Shown: positions 1 to 6,458, numbered from the stretch's first letter. The stretch: DNA of 15,266 bases from Proteobacteria bacterium CAG:495 (GCA_000432275.1 HF995323.1:230410-245675); one strand, 5' to 3'. Notes: generated from the sequence alone by a model not told the origin. Translations and numbers: made by a program.

Positions 1-1
1 C

Positions 2-1993
2 AATCCTGCTGAAGAAATCAAGACGGCGGCAATTTACTGGTTGCCCGATTATATGAAGGGAAACGTCAGCCGTGGCAACACCGATCCCGTCAAAGACCCT
101 TTTAAGGAAAACTGTGAAGACAATTATGATCTTAACACCATTTGCCCTACACCCAAAATTTCTACCGGTATTCTGCACATTACCAACGAACTGGACTGTC
201 AGGATGCCTGCATTTGTCCGAGCAACTACAAATACCACTCCGAAAACTGCAACGGCAATTATGTGCTCGCCGGCTCTTCCTGTAATGACGACGACCGCAG
301 AAAAGGCGACGGAAAAATAAAATACACATTGTGCCGATGCAGCAGCTCATATCCTTACAGCACCTCAAACTGTAACGGCGAATACGAAGTCGGAGGTTCC
401 TCCTGCAACGATGACCGCGGAACCTTTTACAGCAGTTGTAATCCGCGACCGTGTTCCGACGGCGGATATTATGACTCCTCCAGCCAGACCAATATGAAAT
501 GTTCCGGCGTCACTTATGGCGGCAGAACCTGTTATTCTTGTTATCAGCCCTCATGCTCGGAAGGCGGATACAATTCGTCTGACGACAGTTCGATGGTATG
601 TTCTTCAACCTCTTATTACGGACAAACCTGTTACAATTGCCGCAGCAAAACCTGTTCGGACGGCGGATACTCGTCATCGTCCATCAGTGGACAAACCTGC
701 TCCGGCGTCACATATGAGGGAATGACCTGTTATTCCTGCACGGCAGACCCCTGTGCCGGTTTAACCGACAAACAATGTGACAGCGGCTGTGCTTCCTATT
801 ACAGCCAATGCCCGTCCAAATGCCAAAGCTGCAAAACCTGCTCACCGTACTCAAACGAAACCGGCTGTACGAATGGAGACTATGATTGTTCCGACGGCTG
901 CGGCGGAACCCGGAAATGCTGCAAAGTCTGTGACCCCGAAGACCGTACCTGTTCTTGTCCCGGCAAAGTCTACTGCGACCCGGAAACTAAGGTAGGCAGC
1001 GGTGCCACCTGTACCGCCGGCGGAAAAACCTTTTATGAAACCTGCCTGGTCAAAGAAACCTGCAACAACGATTATATCAAAAACGACAAAGGTACCTGCT
1101 ATACCAATACCGGCAGCATCGGAACCGGATGGTATCAAACCGGAACAAAATGTACCAAACAGGACGGTTCGAAAATCTACACCCATTTCAGCTGTTCTTA
1201 TTCCTGGACTGACTGTTACGGCAATCTTCCGCCCTGCGCCGGCAAAAAAGAATGCCCCGGAGACAAGGGAACTGGAGAATGCACCTGCGGCGGCAAAAAA
1301 TATTTTGAAACCTGCGCCGACACCTGTGACGACTCTTCATTGAGCGAAAACGGCGGCTATTGCCTGGCAGATACCACAACCTCTTGCTTCGGCCAGGAAA
1401 CCTGCGGTTACTACGTGGTTAAGTCAAAATGTACAACTTCCACCGGAAAATCATACGTATATATTTACGACTGTAACGGCACCAGCAAAGACTGCAACGG
1501 AAACACCCCGCGCTGCGCCGGATATCAGGAATGCGAAAACGGCAGTATCGGCAGTGGCGGCAGCTGCACCTGCGGCGGTAAAACCTACTACAAAACCTGT
1601 AGCAGCTGTGATACTTCCGGAGGATATATCAACTCTGAATATTACACGGCAACCGACGATCCGAGCCGTTTGTCCACCGGTTGGACTACCGTCCAGCAAA
1701 AATGTACTCTCCCCAGCGGAACGCCTGTATACTATTATACGGAATGCAATGCTGATAAAAGCCTGGCCCCCTGCCGGGGAAAAATCACCAAATCCAAATG
1801 CAGTTCCGGACAAACGCTGGGTGGCTCTATTTGCAGCTGCGGCGGTACCCAGTTCGGAGACTACTGTATTCAGGAATGCCCATACGAGGACACCGCCGAA
1901 ACCTGTGCTGCGCAAGGCAAGGAATTCGAGTCCAAATGCCATGGTGACGGTGCCAACGAAAGCGAATGGATATGGTACGGTATCTGTAAATAA
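2..1993 (+). CDS. Cysteine-rich repeat protein, 5' end cut by window edge
   Basis: The reading frame is open from base 2, so the true start lies left of the window. The TTG at 41 is not the start, because the codons before it encode a segment (EEIKTAAIYWLPDY) that aligns with residues 48-61 of the downstream paralog. The visible 663 residues hold about 76 cysteines. Order: WLPD segment; two units ending near SNCNG...GGSSCND; three 33-34-residue repeats (residues 151-250) with pattern C-x14/15-C-x9-C-x2-C-x4; a dense C-x2-C region (about 251-325); and three to four units of about 92 residues, each opening with a G-x-C-T-C-G-G-K-type motif. It is probably exported by Sec like its paralog and disulfide-bonded outside the cytoplasm. 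No enzymatic motif is visible and I do not recognise a characterised family. Function is unknown; adhesin, surface layer or binding protein are guesses. A terminator follows directly. Confidence 0.85.
   Translation, partial: NPAEEIKTAAIYWLPDYMKGNVSRGNTDPVKDPFKENCEDNYDLNTICPTPKISTGILHITNELDCQDACICPSNYKYHSENCNGNYVLAGSSCNDDDRRKGDGKIKYTLCRCSSSYPYSTSNCNGEYEVGGSSCNDDRGTFYSSCNPRPCSDGGYYDSSSQTNMKCSGVTYGGRTCYSCYQPSCSEGGYNSSDDSSMVCSSTSYYGQTCYNCRSKTCSDGGYSSSSISGQTCSGVTYEGMTCYSCTADPCAGLTDKQCDSGCASYYSQCPSKCQSCKTCSPYSNETGCTNGDYDCSDGCGGTRKCCKVCDPEDRTCSCPGKVYCDPETKVGSGATCTAGGKTFYETCLVKETCNNDYIKNDKGTCYTNTGSIGTGWYQTGTKCTKQDGSKIYTHFSCSYSWTDCYGNLPPCAGKKECPGDKGTGECTCGGKKYFETCADTCDDSSLSENGGYCLADTTTSCFGQETCGYYVVKSKCTTSTGKSYVYIYDCNGTSKDCNGNTPRCAGYQECENGSIGSGGSCTCGGKTYYKTCSSCDTSGGYINSEYYTATDDPSRLSTGWTTVQQKCTLPSGTPVYYYTECNADKSLAPCRGKITKSKCSSGQTLGGSICSCGGTQFGDYCIQECPYEDTAETCAAQGKEFESKCHGDGANESEWIWYGICK
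452..751 (+). repeat. Three tandem 33-34-residue cysteine repeats
   Basis: Three adjacent units at 452-553, 554-652 and 653-751 encode 34, 33 and 33 residues. Each starts C-S-[DE]-G-G-Y and ends with T-C-Y-x-C plus four residues. Cysteine spacing is C-x14/15-C-x9-C-x2-C-x4. Units 1 and 3 share C-S-G-V-T-Y at the second cysteine. The same unit occurs once in the paralog at residues 181-214, with identical spacing, so this looks like in-gene expansion of a shared module. Confidence 0.85.
985..1880 (+). repeat. Degenerate repeats of about 92 residues in the C-terminal third
   Basis: A motif of the form G-[ST]-G-x-C-T-C-G-G-K-x-[YF]-[YF]-x-T-C begins near 991, 1268, 1551 and 1820, a period of roughly 270-283 bases. 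Between copies the chain also repeats: G-W or G-Y-Y, then K-C-T, then a tyrosine-rich stretch, then a cysteine pair and P-x-C-[AR]-G. The first copy has C-T-A in place of C-T-C, so it lacks one cysteine of the motif. The last copy is shortened and runs into the C-terminus. Boundaries are approximate. Confidence 0.7.
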
Positions 1994-2007
1994 CCGCCGC
2001 TTCTAAA

Positions 2008-2033
2008 GAAAAGCCCGTTTTTACGGGCTTTTC
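2008..2033 (+). terminator. Rho-independent terminator after first Cys-rich gene
   Basis: An 11-base-pair stem pairs 2008-2018 with 2023-2033 around a TTTT loop. The top of the stem is GCCCGT/ACGGGC, and the 3' arm runs into T-rich sequence. It lies 14 bases past the stop codon. Confidence 0.85.
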
Positions 2034-2090
2034 TACTACTTTATATTAATGATAGAGGCAAAAATTTAGTCAACACCGCATAATAATATA

Positions 2091-2120
2091 TTGACTTATT
2101 CGAAGGATATATTCTATAAT
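2091..2120 (+). promoter_or_regulatory. Sigma-70-type promoter for the candidate ncRNA
   Basis: TTGACT at 2091-2096 and a consensus TATAAT at 2115-2120 are separated by 18 bases. This is the closest match to the housekeeping consensus I see in the window. No protein-coding frame follows; a structured segment ending in a terminator hairpin does. The predicted start of transcription is near 2127. Confidence 0.65.
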
Positions 2121-2126
2121 GTAATC

Positions 2127-2325
2127 ATACTTTTGGGGAAACCTATTCATCTAAGAATTAAGCCCTTAAATGATGTTCTGGCAGATTAGCTTCTCATTCT
2201 CTGTTGCTGGAAGCGAAATAAAAACAATCATTTCAGGATTTAATCGCCTATAAACCAGTACCTCTTGAATACGGTCTCCCCGCCTTCCCCTTAAAACCAA
2301 ACCCGCCCTTAAGGCGGGTTTACTA
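2127..2325 (+). ncRNA. Candidate structured small RNA, possibly 6S-like
   Basis: This segment of about 200 bases has a strong promoter, a terminator hairpin and no credible reading frame. It folds as a long interrupted rod. The outer stem pairs GGGGA (2135-2139) with TCCCC (2277-2281), ACC (2141-2143) with GGT (2273-2275), and TATTCA (2144-2149) with TGAATA (2266-2271). After an asymmetric internal loop, an inner stem pairs AAG (2160-2162, one G-U), CCT (2164-2166), AAATGAT (2168-2174) and GTT (2175-2177) with complementary bases between 2223 and 2241, with small mismatches. A short GCTTC/GAAGC helix (2189-2193 with 2210-2214) may cap it. Terminal stem, central bubble and apical stem at this length recall 6S RNA, which binds sigma-70 RNA polymerase. 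I see no decisive 6S sequence signature, so the family is an inference. SRP RNA, tmRNA and RNase P motifs were not found. Confidence 0.42.
2299..2321 (+). terminator. Terminator-like hairpin ending the ncRNA
   Basis: AAACCCGCC (2299-2307) pairs with GGCGGGTTT (2313-2321) around a five-base loop. The following bases are only moderately T-rich. With the terminator at 2008-2033 and the promoter at 2091-2120, it brackets an independent transcription unit. Confidence 0.7.
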
Positions 2326-2357
2326 TTAAAATTTCGTCCACCCCGTTCAAATATTTG

Positions 2358-2386
2358 TTTACTTTGTTTAAAGTTTTTGATAAAAT
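2358..2386 (+). promoter_or_regulatory. Probable promoter of the two-gene Cys-rich operon
   Basis: TTTACT at 2358-2363 and TAAAAT at 2381-2386 are spaced 17 bases apart in an AT-rich stretch. They lie about 50 bases upstream of the ATG at 2437 and downstream of the preceding terminator. The boxes match consensus at 4/6 and 5/6. Confidence 0.45.
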
Positions 2387-2436
2387 AAAAACAGGAACGG
2401 CAGATTCCGGTATTTTAATCATCAAGGACGACTGAC

Positions 2437-3450
2437 ATGAAACATTTTAGGTTCTTAATATTCTCATCGTTGTTAATGCTTCTGCTAAACGGCGGCGGTA
2501 CAAGGGCTCAAAATACGGTGTCGCTCACCCCTGATATAATTACACACATCACACTTCTACCGGAATCTGCTTCCGCCGAAGGAATTAAAATTGCCGCAAC
2601 CTGGTGGCTCCCCGACTGGCAAAACGCCATGTCGCAACGCCTCTCAGACAATTCCCAACCGGATTCCGGATCCGACCAAAATTGTGCACGTTACGGCTAT
2701 ATCCAAGAATGCGAAACGCCCAAAGTCGGCTCCGGAATCGTTCGCCCGCTTGAAGGTCTCACCTGTTATCGCAGTTGTACCTGCCCCGCATCATACCAAT
2801 ACGACGACTCAAACTGTTCGGGAATGAAACAACCGGCAGGAGGCTCCTGCGACGGGCAATATCTGGAATGCCGCTGCCCGGAAACGTTTATCTATAATCA
2901 AACCAACTGTAAAGACGAGTATAAACTCGCCGGAGATACCTGTGACGGGCTCTACGACCAATGCATTCCGCGCCCGTGCAGCGACGGAGGCTATCTGGAG
3001 GCGGAAGACCAAGACAAAACCTGCAACCAGGTAACCTACGGAGGCAGAACCTGCTACGCCTGCCGCGAAAAAAATTGTGAAGAAAAATGCTCTGCACAAG
3101 GATTTATGCTCAATCAGGAATGCAGCAAAGGCCAAACCAAAGAAAGCTGCTCCTCAGCCTGCGGTAGTTACGTTAAATGCATCGGAGAAGCCTGCCCGGC
3201 CGGCATCGGCGGAAGCTGCGAATACGGCTGCAGCAAATACAGTACCCAAAACGGATGCGAAGACGTTTGCCTGGAATGCAGCCTCAAACCCAAAGGCTGC
3301 GAGAACGGCACCGTCGAAAGCGACAGCGTTTGGTGTTCTGCCTCAGCCATAACCGACTGCGCGGCTCTGGGCTACAAGGATGCTTCATGTTCCGGACACA
3401 AAATCCGCTGTCCTTTTGACACTAACCAATTCAGCTGTTTTGCTAACTAA
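2437..3450 (+). CDS. Secreted cysteine-rich protein, paralog of the first gene
   Basis: A 337-residue protein with a clear Sec signal peptide: K2 and R5, a hydrophobic core at about 6-18, and likely cleavage after T-R-A (24). Residues 47-61 carry the W-L-P-D segment shared with the upstream gene. From residue 83 on there are 34 cysteines. Residues 83-180 align with the start of the upstream paralog (C-P-A-S-Y, SNC, GGSC, IPRPC). Residues 181-214 are one C-x14-C-x9-C-x2-C-x4-C repeat. Residues 214-290 are rich in C-x3-C and C-x2-C pairs. Residues 307-334 form a D-C-A-A-L-G-Y module also found in the next gene. AAGGA lies 8 bases before the ATG. The stop is 12 bases before the next start, so the two are co-transcribed. 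It is presumably periplasmic, surface-bound or released and disulfide-stabilised. No catalytic motif is seen and the function is unknown. Confidence 0.9.
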   Translation: MKHFRFLIFSSLLMLLLNGGGTRAQNTVSLTPDIITHITLLPESASAEGIKIAATWWLPDWQNAMSQRLSDNSQPDSGSDQNCARYGYIQECETPKVGSGIVRPLEGLTCYRSCTCPASYQYDDSNCSGMKQPAGGSCDGQYLECRCPETFIYNQTNCKDEYKLAGDTCDGLYDQCIPRPCSDGGYLEAEDQDKTCNQVTYGGRTCYACREKNCEEKCSAQGFMLNQECSKGQTKESCSSACGSYVKCIGEACPAGIGGSCEYGCSKYSTQNGCEDVCLECSLKPKGCENGTVESDSVWCSASAITDCAALGYKDASCSGHKIRCPFDTNQFSCFAN

Positions 3451-3462
3451 AGGAGAAATACT

Positions 3463-4266
3463 ATGTCCGTTCAATCACGTCTTATCAGTTTCACCGCTTT
3501 GGAGTTGGTATTCTCCGCCGGATTTTTACCCGCAAACGCCATATCGTCCTGCATAACAAACGACTGTGCCGCTTTGGGATATACCATAACCGATACCTCC
3601 AAATGCACCGGCAACATCATCCGCTGCCCTTATGACAAAAGCAAAGCATACTGTGTGAGCGACACCTGCGGAGATAAATTTTACGGTATCACCCAATGTC
3701 CAGCAAACGCCACTTGCAAAAACTGCGAAATCGGCGGAATCACATACCAAAAAACAATTACCTGCAACGAGAATTATGTCTTTGACGTTAACGAATGGAG
3801 CTGCAAGTCTGACCTTTGTCCCGAGGGATATGCCCGAACCGCGGCTGACTGCGGCTCTTCCGGCGCCCAGGGATGGGAGCTTAGCAGCTACAGTTCGCAA
3901 ACAACCCCTGCCGGAAACAAATGCTATGCCTGCAACCAAAAAAACTGCAACACCAGCATATACAACCTCACCTCATGCTCAAGCGGTTGCAACGTTTGCT
4001 ACAGCGGCGACAAACCTTACTACACCTGCGGCAGTACTTACAGTCCCAAAGAAATGTACCAAAACAAATGTTTGTACATCCTCATCAAGGACAATATCTG
4101 GCAAGGCAGCTTCCCCTCCGCCTGCTGCTTTTACAAAGTCAACGGCAGTTCACAAATCTGCACTTCTCTTTCGGGAAAACCGGCATATCAATATCCGATC
4201 AGCAATGCCGAAATCAGCTGCGGCAAAGTATATCAGTCCGGCTATACCTATTATTACGAATATTAG
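3463..4266 (+). CDS. Secreted cysteine-rich protein, second gene of operon
   Basis: A 267-residue protein beginning 12 bases after the previous stop, with AGGAG 7 bases before the ATG. Residues 1-26 look like a Sec signal peptide ending A-N-A, although Glu14 within the hydrophobic stretch is unusual. The mature part holds 25 cysteines. Residues 34-64 are the D-C-A-A-L-G-Y module (C-x12-C-x6-C-x8-C) that also closes the preceding protein. Residues 79-101 carry C-x5-C-x2-C with an I-G-G-I-T-Y stretch. Residues 119-162 look like a variant of the shared repeat, ending C-Y-A-C-N-Q-K-N-C, compared with C-Y-A-C-R-E-K-N-C in the previous protein. The C-terminal 80 residues have fewer cysteines and end in a tyrosine-rich tail. 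The module-sharing suggests the two products act together, for example as subunits of one surface structure; this is inference. Function is unknown. Confidence 0.88.
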   Translation: MSVQSRLISFTALELVFSAGFLPANAISSCITNDCAALGYTITDTSKCTGNIIRCPYDKSKAYCVSDTCGDKFYGITQCPANATCKNCEIGGITYQKTITCNENYVFDVNEWSCKSDLCPEGYARTAADCGSSGAQGWELSSYSSQTTPAGNKCYACNQKNCNTSIYNLTSCSSGCNVCYSGDKPYYTCGSTYSPKEMYQNKCLYILIKDNIWQGSFPSACCFYKVNGSSQICTSLSGKPAYQYPISNAEISCGKVYQSGYTYYYEY

Positions 4267-4281
4267 CCGCTTTCCGCAGCA

Positions 4282-4311
4282 AAAAACCCCGGATTTTCAT
4301 CCGGGGTTTTT
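4282..4311. terminator. Bidirectional terminator between Cys-rich operon and rpsU
   Basis: A 13-base-pair stem pairs 4282-4294 with 4299-4311 (AAAAACCCCGGAT and its complement) around TTTC. Both strands present a G+C stem followed by a T run, so it can end both the + strand Cys-rich operon and the - strand rpsU gene at 4331. Confidence 0.88.
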
Positions 4312-4330
4312 CATAACTTGTAAGATTCGA

Positions 4331-4537
4331 CTAGAATCCTTCAGTATCTAAGCGTTTGCGAAGTTGCTTACGGGCACGTCTGACAGCTTCTGCCTGACGG
4401 CGGGCTTTCTTCTCAGAGTTTTTCTCATGACAACGGCGAAGCTTCATCTCGCGAAAGACGCCTTCACGCTGCATCTTCTTTTTCAAAACCTTCAAAGACT
4501 GACCAACATCATTACCGATAACAGTAACTTGAACCAC
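4331..4537 (-). CDS. rpsU: 30S ribosomal protein S21 (bS21)
   Basis: A 68-residue basic protein with the bS21 pattern: the V-Q-V-T-V-I start, the alternating R/K-rich middle (M-K-L-R-R-C-H-E-K) and the arginine-rich helical tail. S21 binds the platform of the small ribosomal subunit near the 3' end of 16S rRNA and helps initiation. The start is GTG at 4537, supported by a strong AGGTGA ribosome-binding site about 6 bases upstream on this strand. Length is normal for the family. It lies downstream of the DUF465 gene on the same strand with a gap of about 150 bases that may contain its own promoter. A shared terminator follows. Confidence 0.95.
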   Translation of the reverse strand: MVQVTVIGNDVGQSLKVLKKKMQREGVFREMKLRRCHEKNSEKKARRQAEAVRRARKQLRKRLDTEGF

Positions 4538-4604
4538 TTAAATCACCTCATTTCAACATATAAAAAAGGGTTAATCCATCAAATCTGTACTTGCTTTTAA
4601 CATC

Positions 4605-4633
4605 ATAAAAAATAAATTGCAACAAATATTTAC
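4605..4633 (-). promoter_or_regulatory. Possible weak promoter for rpsU
   Basis: On the minus strand TTGCAA is followed after 17 bases by TAAAAG, in the AT-rich gap between DUF465 and rpsU. Each box matches consensus at only 4/6. Positions are approximate, and the AT-richness makes chance matches likely. Nothing else stands out in the gap at 4538-4686. Confidence 0.2.
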
Positions 4634-4686
4634 AATATTTTTACTTACAATGCTTATATAAAAGCGGTAACAGGTAATAAAAACGG

Positions 4687-4896
4687 TTACGCGATAATAT
4701 TCGGAGTAACCTTGCCTTCAATAGTTTTAATTCTTGATTTAATATTAGTATTCAGTGAATGCAGCTGTTTGGCCTTGAAAAAATCGATTGTCTGATTGGC
4801 AACTAAATGCTTGATGTCTGAACGAACTCGGCGCTCCTCAAGTTTCAATTCGCACAATTGGTGCTGAAGTTTGCTCATTTGGTTCTTATCAAACAT
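4687..4896 (-). CDS. YdcH/DUF465 family small helical protein
   Basis: A 69-residue, charged, largely helical protein with the DUF465 pattern: an N-terminal helix rich in Leu, Glu and Arg (L-E-E-R-R-V-R-S-D-I), then a central K-A-K-Q-L-H-S-L-N turn and a second helix ending K-T-I-E-G-K. The family is widespread in Proteobacteria, especially Alphaproteobacteria, and is predicted to form a short coiled-coil hairpin; its role is not established. AAGGA lies 9 bases before the ATG on this strand. It is divergent from the phosphofructokinase gene across a 125-base AT-rich gap. Confidence 0.85.
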   Translation of the reverse strand: MFDKNQMSKLQHQLCELKLEERRVRSDIKHLVANQTIDFFKAKQLHSLNTNIKSRIKTIEGKVTPNIIA

Positions 4897-5021
4897 AAAT
4901 TATCGTCCTTTCATAAAAAAATTTTATAAAATGCATTTTTTACTGGAAACTATGTGAATTAATTTGTATTAGATTATACAACAAAATAAATAAAATTGCA
5001 ACTCAATAAAGGAGTATTTTA

Positions 5022-6107
5022 ATGAATACCAAAAAAAGAATAGGTATTTTAACCAGCGGCGGCGACTGCGCCGGCCTTAATGCCGTTATCAGCTCTGTTG
5101 TCGAAGCTGCAACCCAAAAAGGCTGGGAAGTTTACGGTATCCATAACGGAACCGACGGCATTACCGAAAAACCGCACAGCTACGAAGTCCTGACCGTGCA
5201 TAACTTTTCGGACTCTCCCTGGCCCCGTCTCAGCGGTTCTTACCTTGGTTCTTTAAACAAAGGCGTCAAAATGGAATCTCTGGAAGAGATGTCCAAGCGA
5301 TTCGCTCAGGGCGTAAAGGAACTCGGTCTTGACGCCATCGTTGTTGTCGGCGGCGACGGCAGTATGAACATTGTTTCCAACTATTGCAAAGGCAGCACCG
5401 TTCAGGTTGTTGGTATTCCCAAAACCATTGACAACGATACTCCGATTACCGAATTTTCCGTCGGTTTTGAAACGGCTGTTCAGCAATGCACCACGGCGAT
5501 TGACAGTCTGGAATGGACTGCCCGCTCTCACAACCGCGCTTTGATTATGGAAGTTATGGGCCGCGATGCCGGACACCTGGCTATGCACTCCGCTCTCGCC
5601 GGCGCTGCCGACGTTTGCCTGGTTCCGGAAATCCCTTATACGATTGACGGCGTCATCAACCGCCTTAAAGAAATCAAGGCCAGCGGCCGCAACCACGCCG
5701 TTATCGTTGTTTCCGAAGGTATTAAGACCGAAGACGGTTCTCACCTGTCAAACAAAAAGAACCTTGTCGGCGAAGCCGTCTACGGCGGAATCGGCCAATA
5801 TCTTTGTGCCGAAATCAGCAACCGTTACAAAGAGTTCCAAGTTCGCGTAACCACGCTTGGCCATGTTCAGCGTTCCGGTACTCCGGTTGCTTTTGACCGT
5901 ATGCTGGCTGCCGTTTTTGGTGCCAAAGCCGTCGAATTGCTGGCAAACGGCGAAGACAACAAAATGGTCATCTGGAAAAACGGCCACGTAGACTATGTTG
6001 ACCTTTCAGAAGTTGTTAAGGCAGGAACAACCCTGCTCAACACCGAAAGCGACTATGTAAAGGCCGCTCGCGCATTGGGTATGTACATCGGCGAATGCGA
6101 CAAATAG
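5022..6107 (+). CDS. pfkA: 6-phosphofructokinase (Gly113/Lys134 type)
   Basis: Phosphorylates fructose 6-phosphate to fructose 1,6-bisphosphate, the committed step of glycolysis, in the cytoplasm. It is 361 residues long. Motifs in order: G-G-D-C-A-G-L-N (13-20), G-G-D-G-S (110-114), P-K-T-I-D-N-D (133-139) with Asp137 as the expected catalytic base, M-G-R (179-181), P-E-I-P-Y (202-206) and L-G-H-V-Q-R-S-G-T-P with a following D-R. Gly113 corresponds to E. coli Gly104 and favours ATP. Lys134 corresponds to E. coli Gly124 and is typical of pyrophosphate enzymes. The Gly/Lys combination occurs in a group of mostly ATP-dependent enzymes, so ATP is the likelier donor, but the sequence cannot settle it. 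AGGAG lies 8 bases before the ATG. The gene is monocistronic, with a terminator right after the stop. Many Alphaproteobacteria lack this step, so its presence points to fermentative sugar use. Confidence 0.93.
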   Translation: MNTKKRIGILTSGGDCAGLNAVISSVVEAATQKGWEVYGIHNGTDGITEKPHSYEVLTVHNFSDSPWPRLSGSYLGSLNKGVKMESLEEMSKRFAQGVKELGLDAIVVVGGDGSMNIVSNYCKGSTVQVVGIPKTIDNDTPITEFSVGFETAVQQCTTAIDSLEWTARSHNRALIMEVMGRDAGHLAMHSALAGAADVCLVPEIPYTIDGVINRLKEIKASGRNHAVIVVSEGIKTEDGSHLSNKKNLVGEAVYGGIGQYLCAEISNRYKEFQVRVTTLGHVQRSGTPVAFDRMLAAVFGAKAVELLANGEDNKMVIWKNGHVDYVDLSEVVKAGTTLLNTESDYVKAARALGMYIGECDK

Positions 6108-6124
6108 CCCTTTCTAAAAAAGCC

Positions 6125-6154
6125 AAAGGCTGGATTAGAAATAATCCAGCCTTT
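6125..6154. terminator. Bidirectional terminator with GAAA loop
   Basis: A 13-base-pair stem pairs 6125-6137 with 6142-6154 around a GAAA tetraloop and is followed by TTTTCTTAT on the + strand. It ends the phosphofructokinase transcript. The 3' arm and loop also encode the last residues of the convergent membrane protein, whose stop codon (6135-6137) lies in the 5' arm. Confidence 0.85.
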
Positions 6155-6458
6155 TCTTATATTCACTCCAAAACAACATCCCGATAAGGATTCCGACACC
6201 CCAGGGAATTATTCCGAAAAACAATGTCCATCCAACGTCTTCGCCCAAAGCTCGCCACTGTTGATATATTCCCCACACCAGAAAAACCAAGAATATAAAC
6301 ATCAGCAAAAGCAATACAGCCCCGCTTAATAAACTGACTTTTCTTTTTTTATCCAGAAGCATCATTAACAGACGAACCAAACAAAATACGCCGGCAATTT
6401 CCACCAGAGAAAAAAATGTTGCATACGCAAACATAATTGGAGCAATTTCAATTTCCAT
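6135..6458 (-). CDS. Small three-helix membrane protein, unknown function
   Basis: A 107-residue protein with three predicted membrane segments: about 7-35, 42-65 and 75-97. A basic loop (D-K-K-R-K, 36-40) sits between the first two, and the C-terminus is basic (Y-K-K-R-L-D-Y-F). I do not recognise a family. No good Shine-Dalgarno sequence precedes the ATG at 6458, and the leader is very AT-rich, so the start could also be Met9. Hydrophobic composition with sensibly placed charges argues for a real gene. It is convergent with the phosphofructokinase gene and shares its terminator. Confidence 0.6.
   Translation of the reverse strand: MEIEIAPIMFAYATFFSLVEIAGVFCLVRLLMMLLDKKRKVSLLSGAVLLLLMFIFLVFLVWGIYQQWRALGEDVGWTLFFGIIPWGVGILIGMLFWSEYKKRLDYF

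Noticed and set aside
452..751. CRISPR-like direct repeats
   Set aside because: The periodicity is that of amino acid repeats within an open reading frame. Repeats are not near-identical and there are no spacers.
1451..1942. 163-codon minus-strand frame opposite the first Cys-rich gene
   Set aside because: It has low-complexity Ala/Gly/Val composition typical of the antisense of a Cys/Gly-rich gene, and no ribosome-binding site. The + strand frame is clearly the coding one.
1554..2006. 150-codon + strand frame inside the first Cys-rich gene
   Set aside because: It is an out-of-frame shadow with Ala/Pro/Thr-biased translation and no recognisable motif.
2180..2220. SRP (4.5S) RNA-like GCTGGAAGCG stretch
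   Set aside because: The conserved SRP loop with its G-G-A-A and paired A-G-C-A-G element is not present, and the overall fold is wrong.
4640..4680. GCTT...AAGC imperfect palindrome as terminator of the DUF465 gene
   Set aside because: The stem is short and AT-rich with no clear T run, so it is unlikely to terminate transcription by itself.
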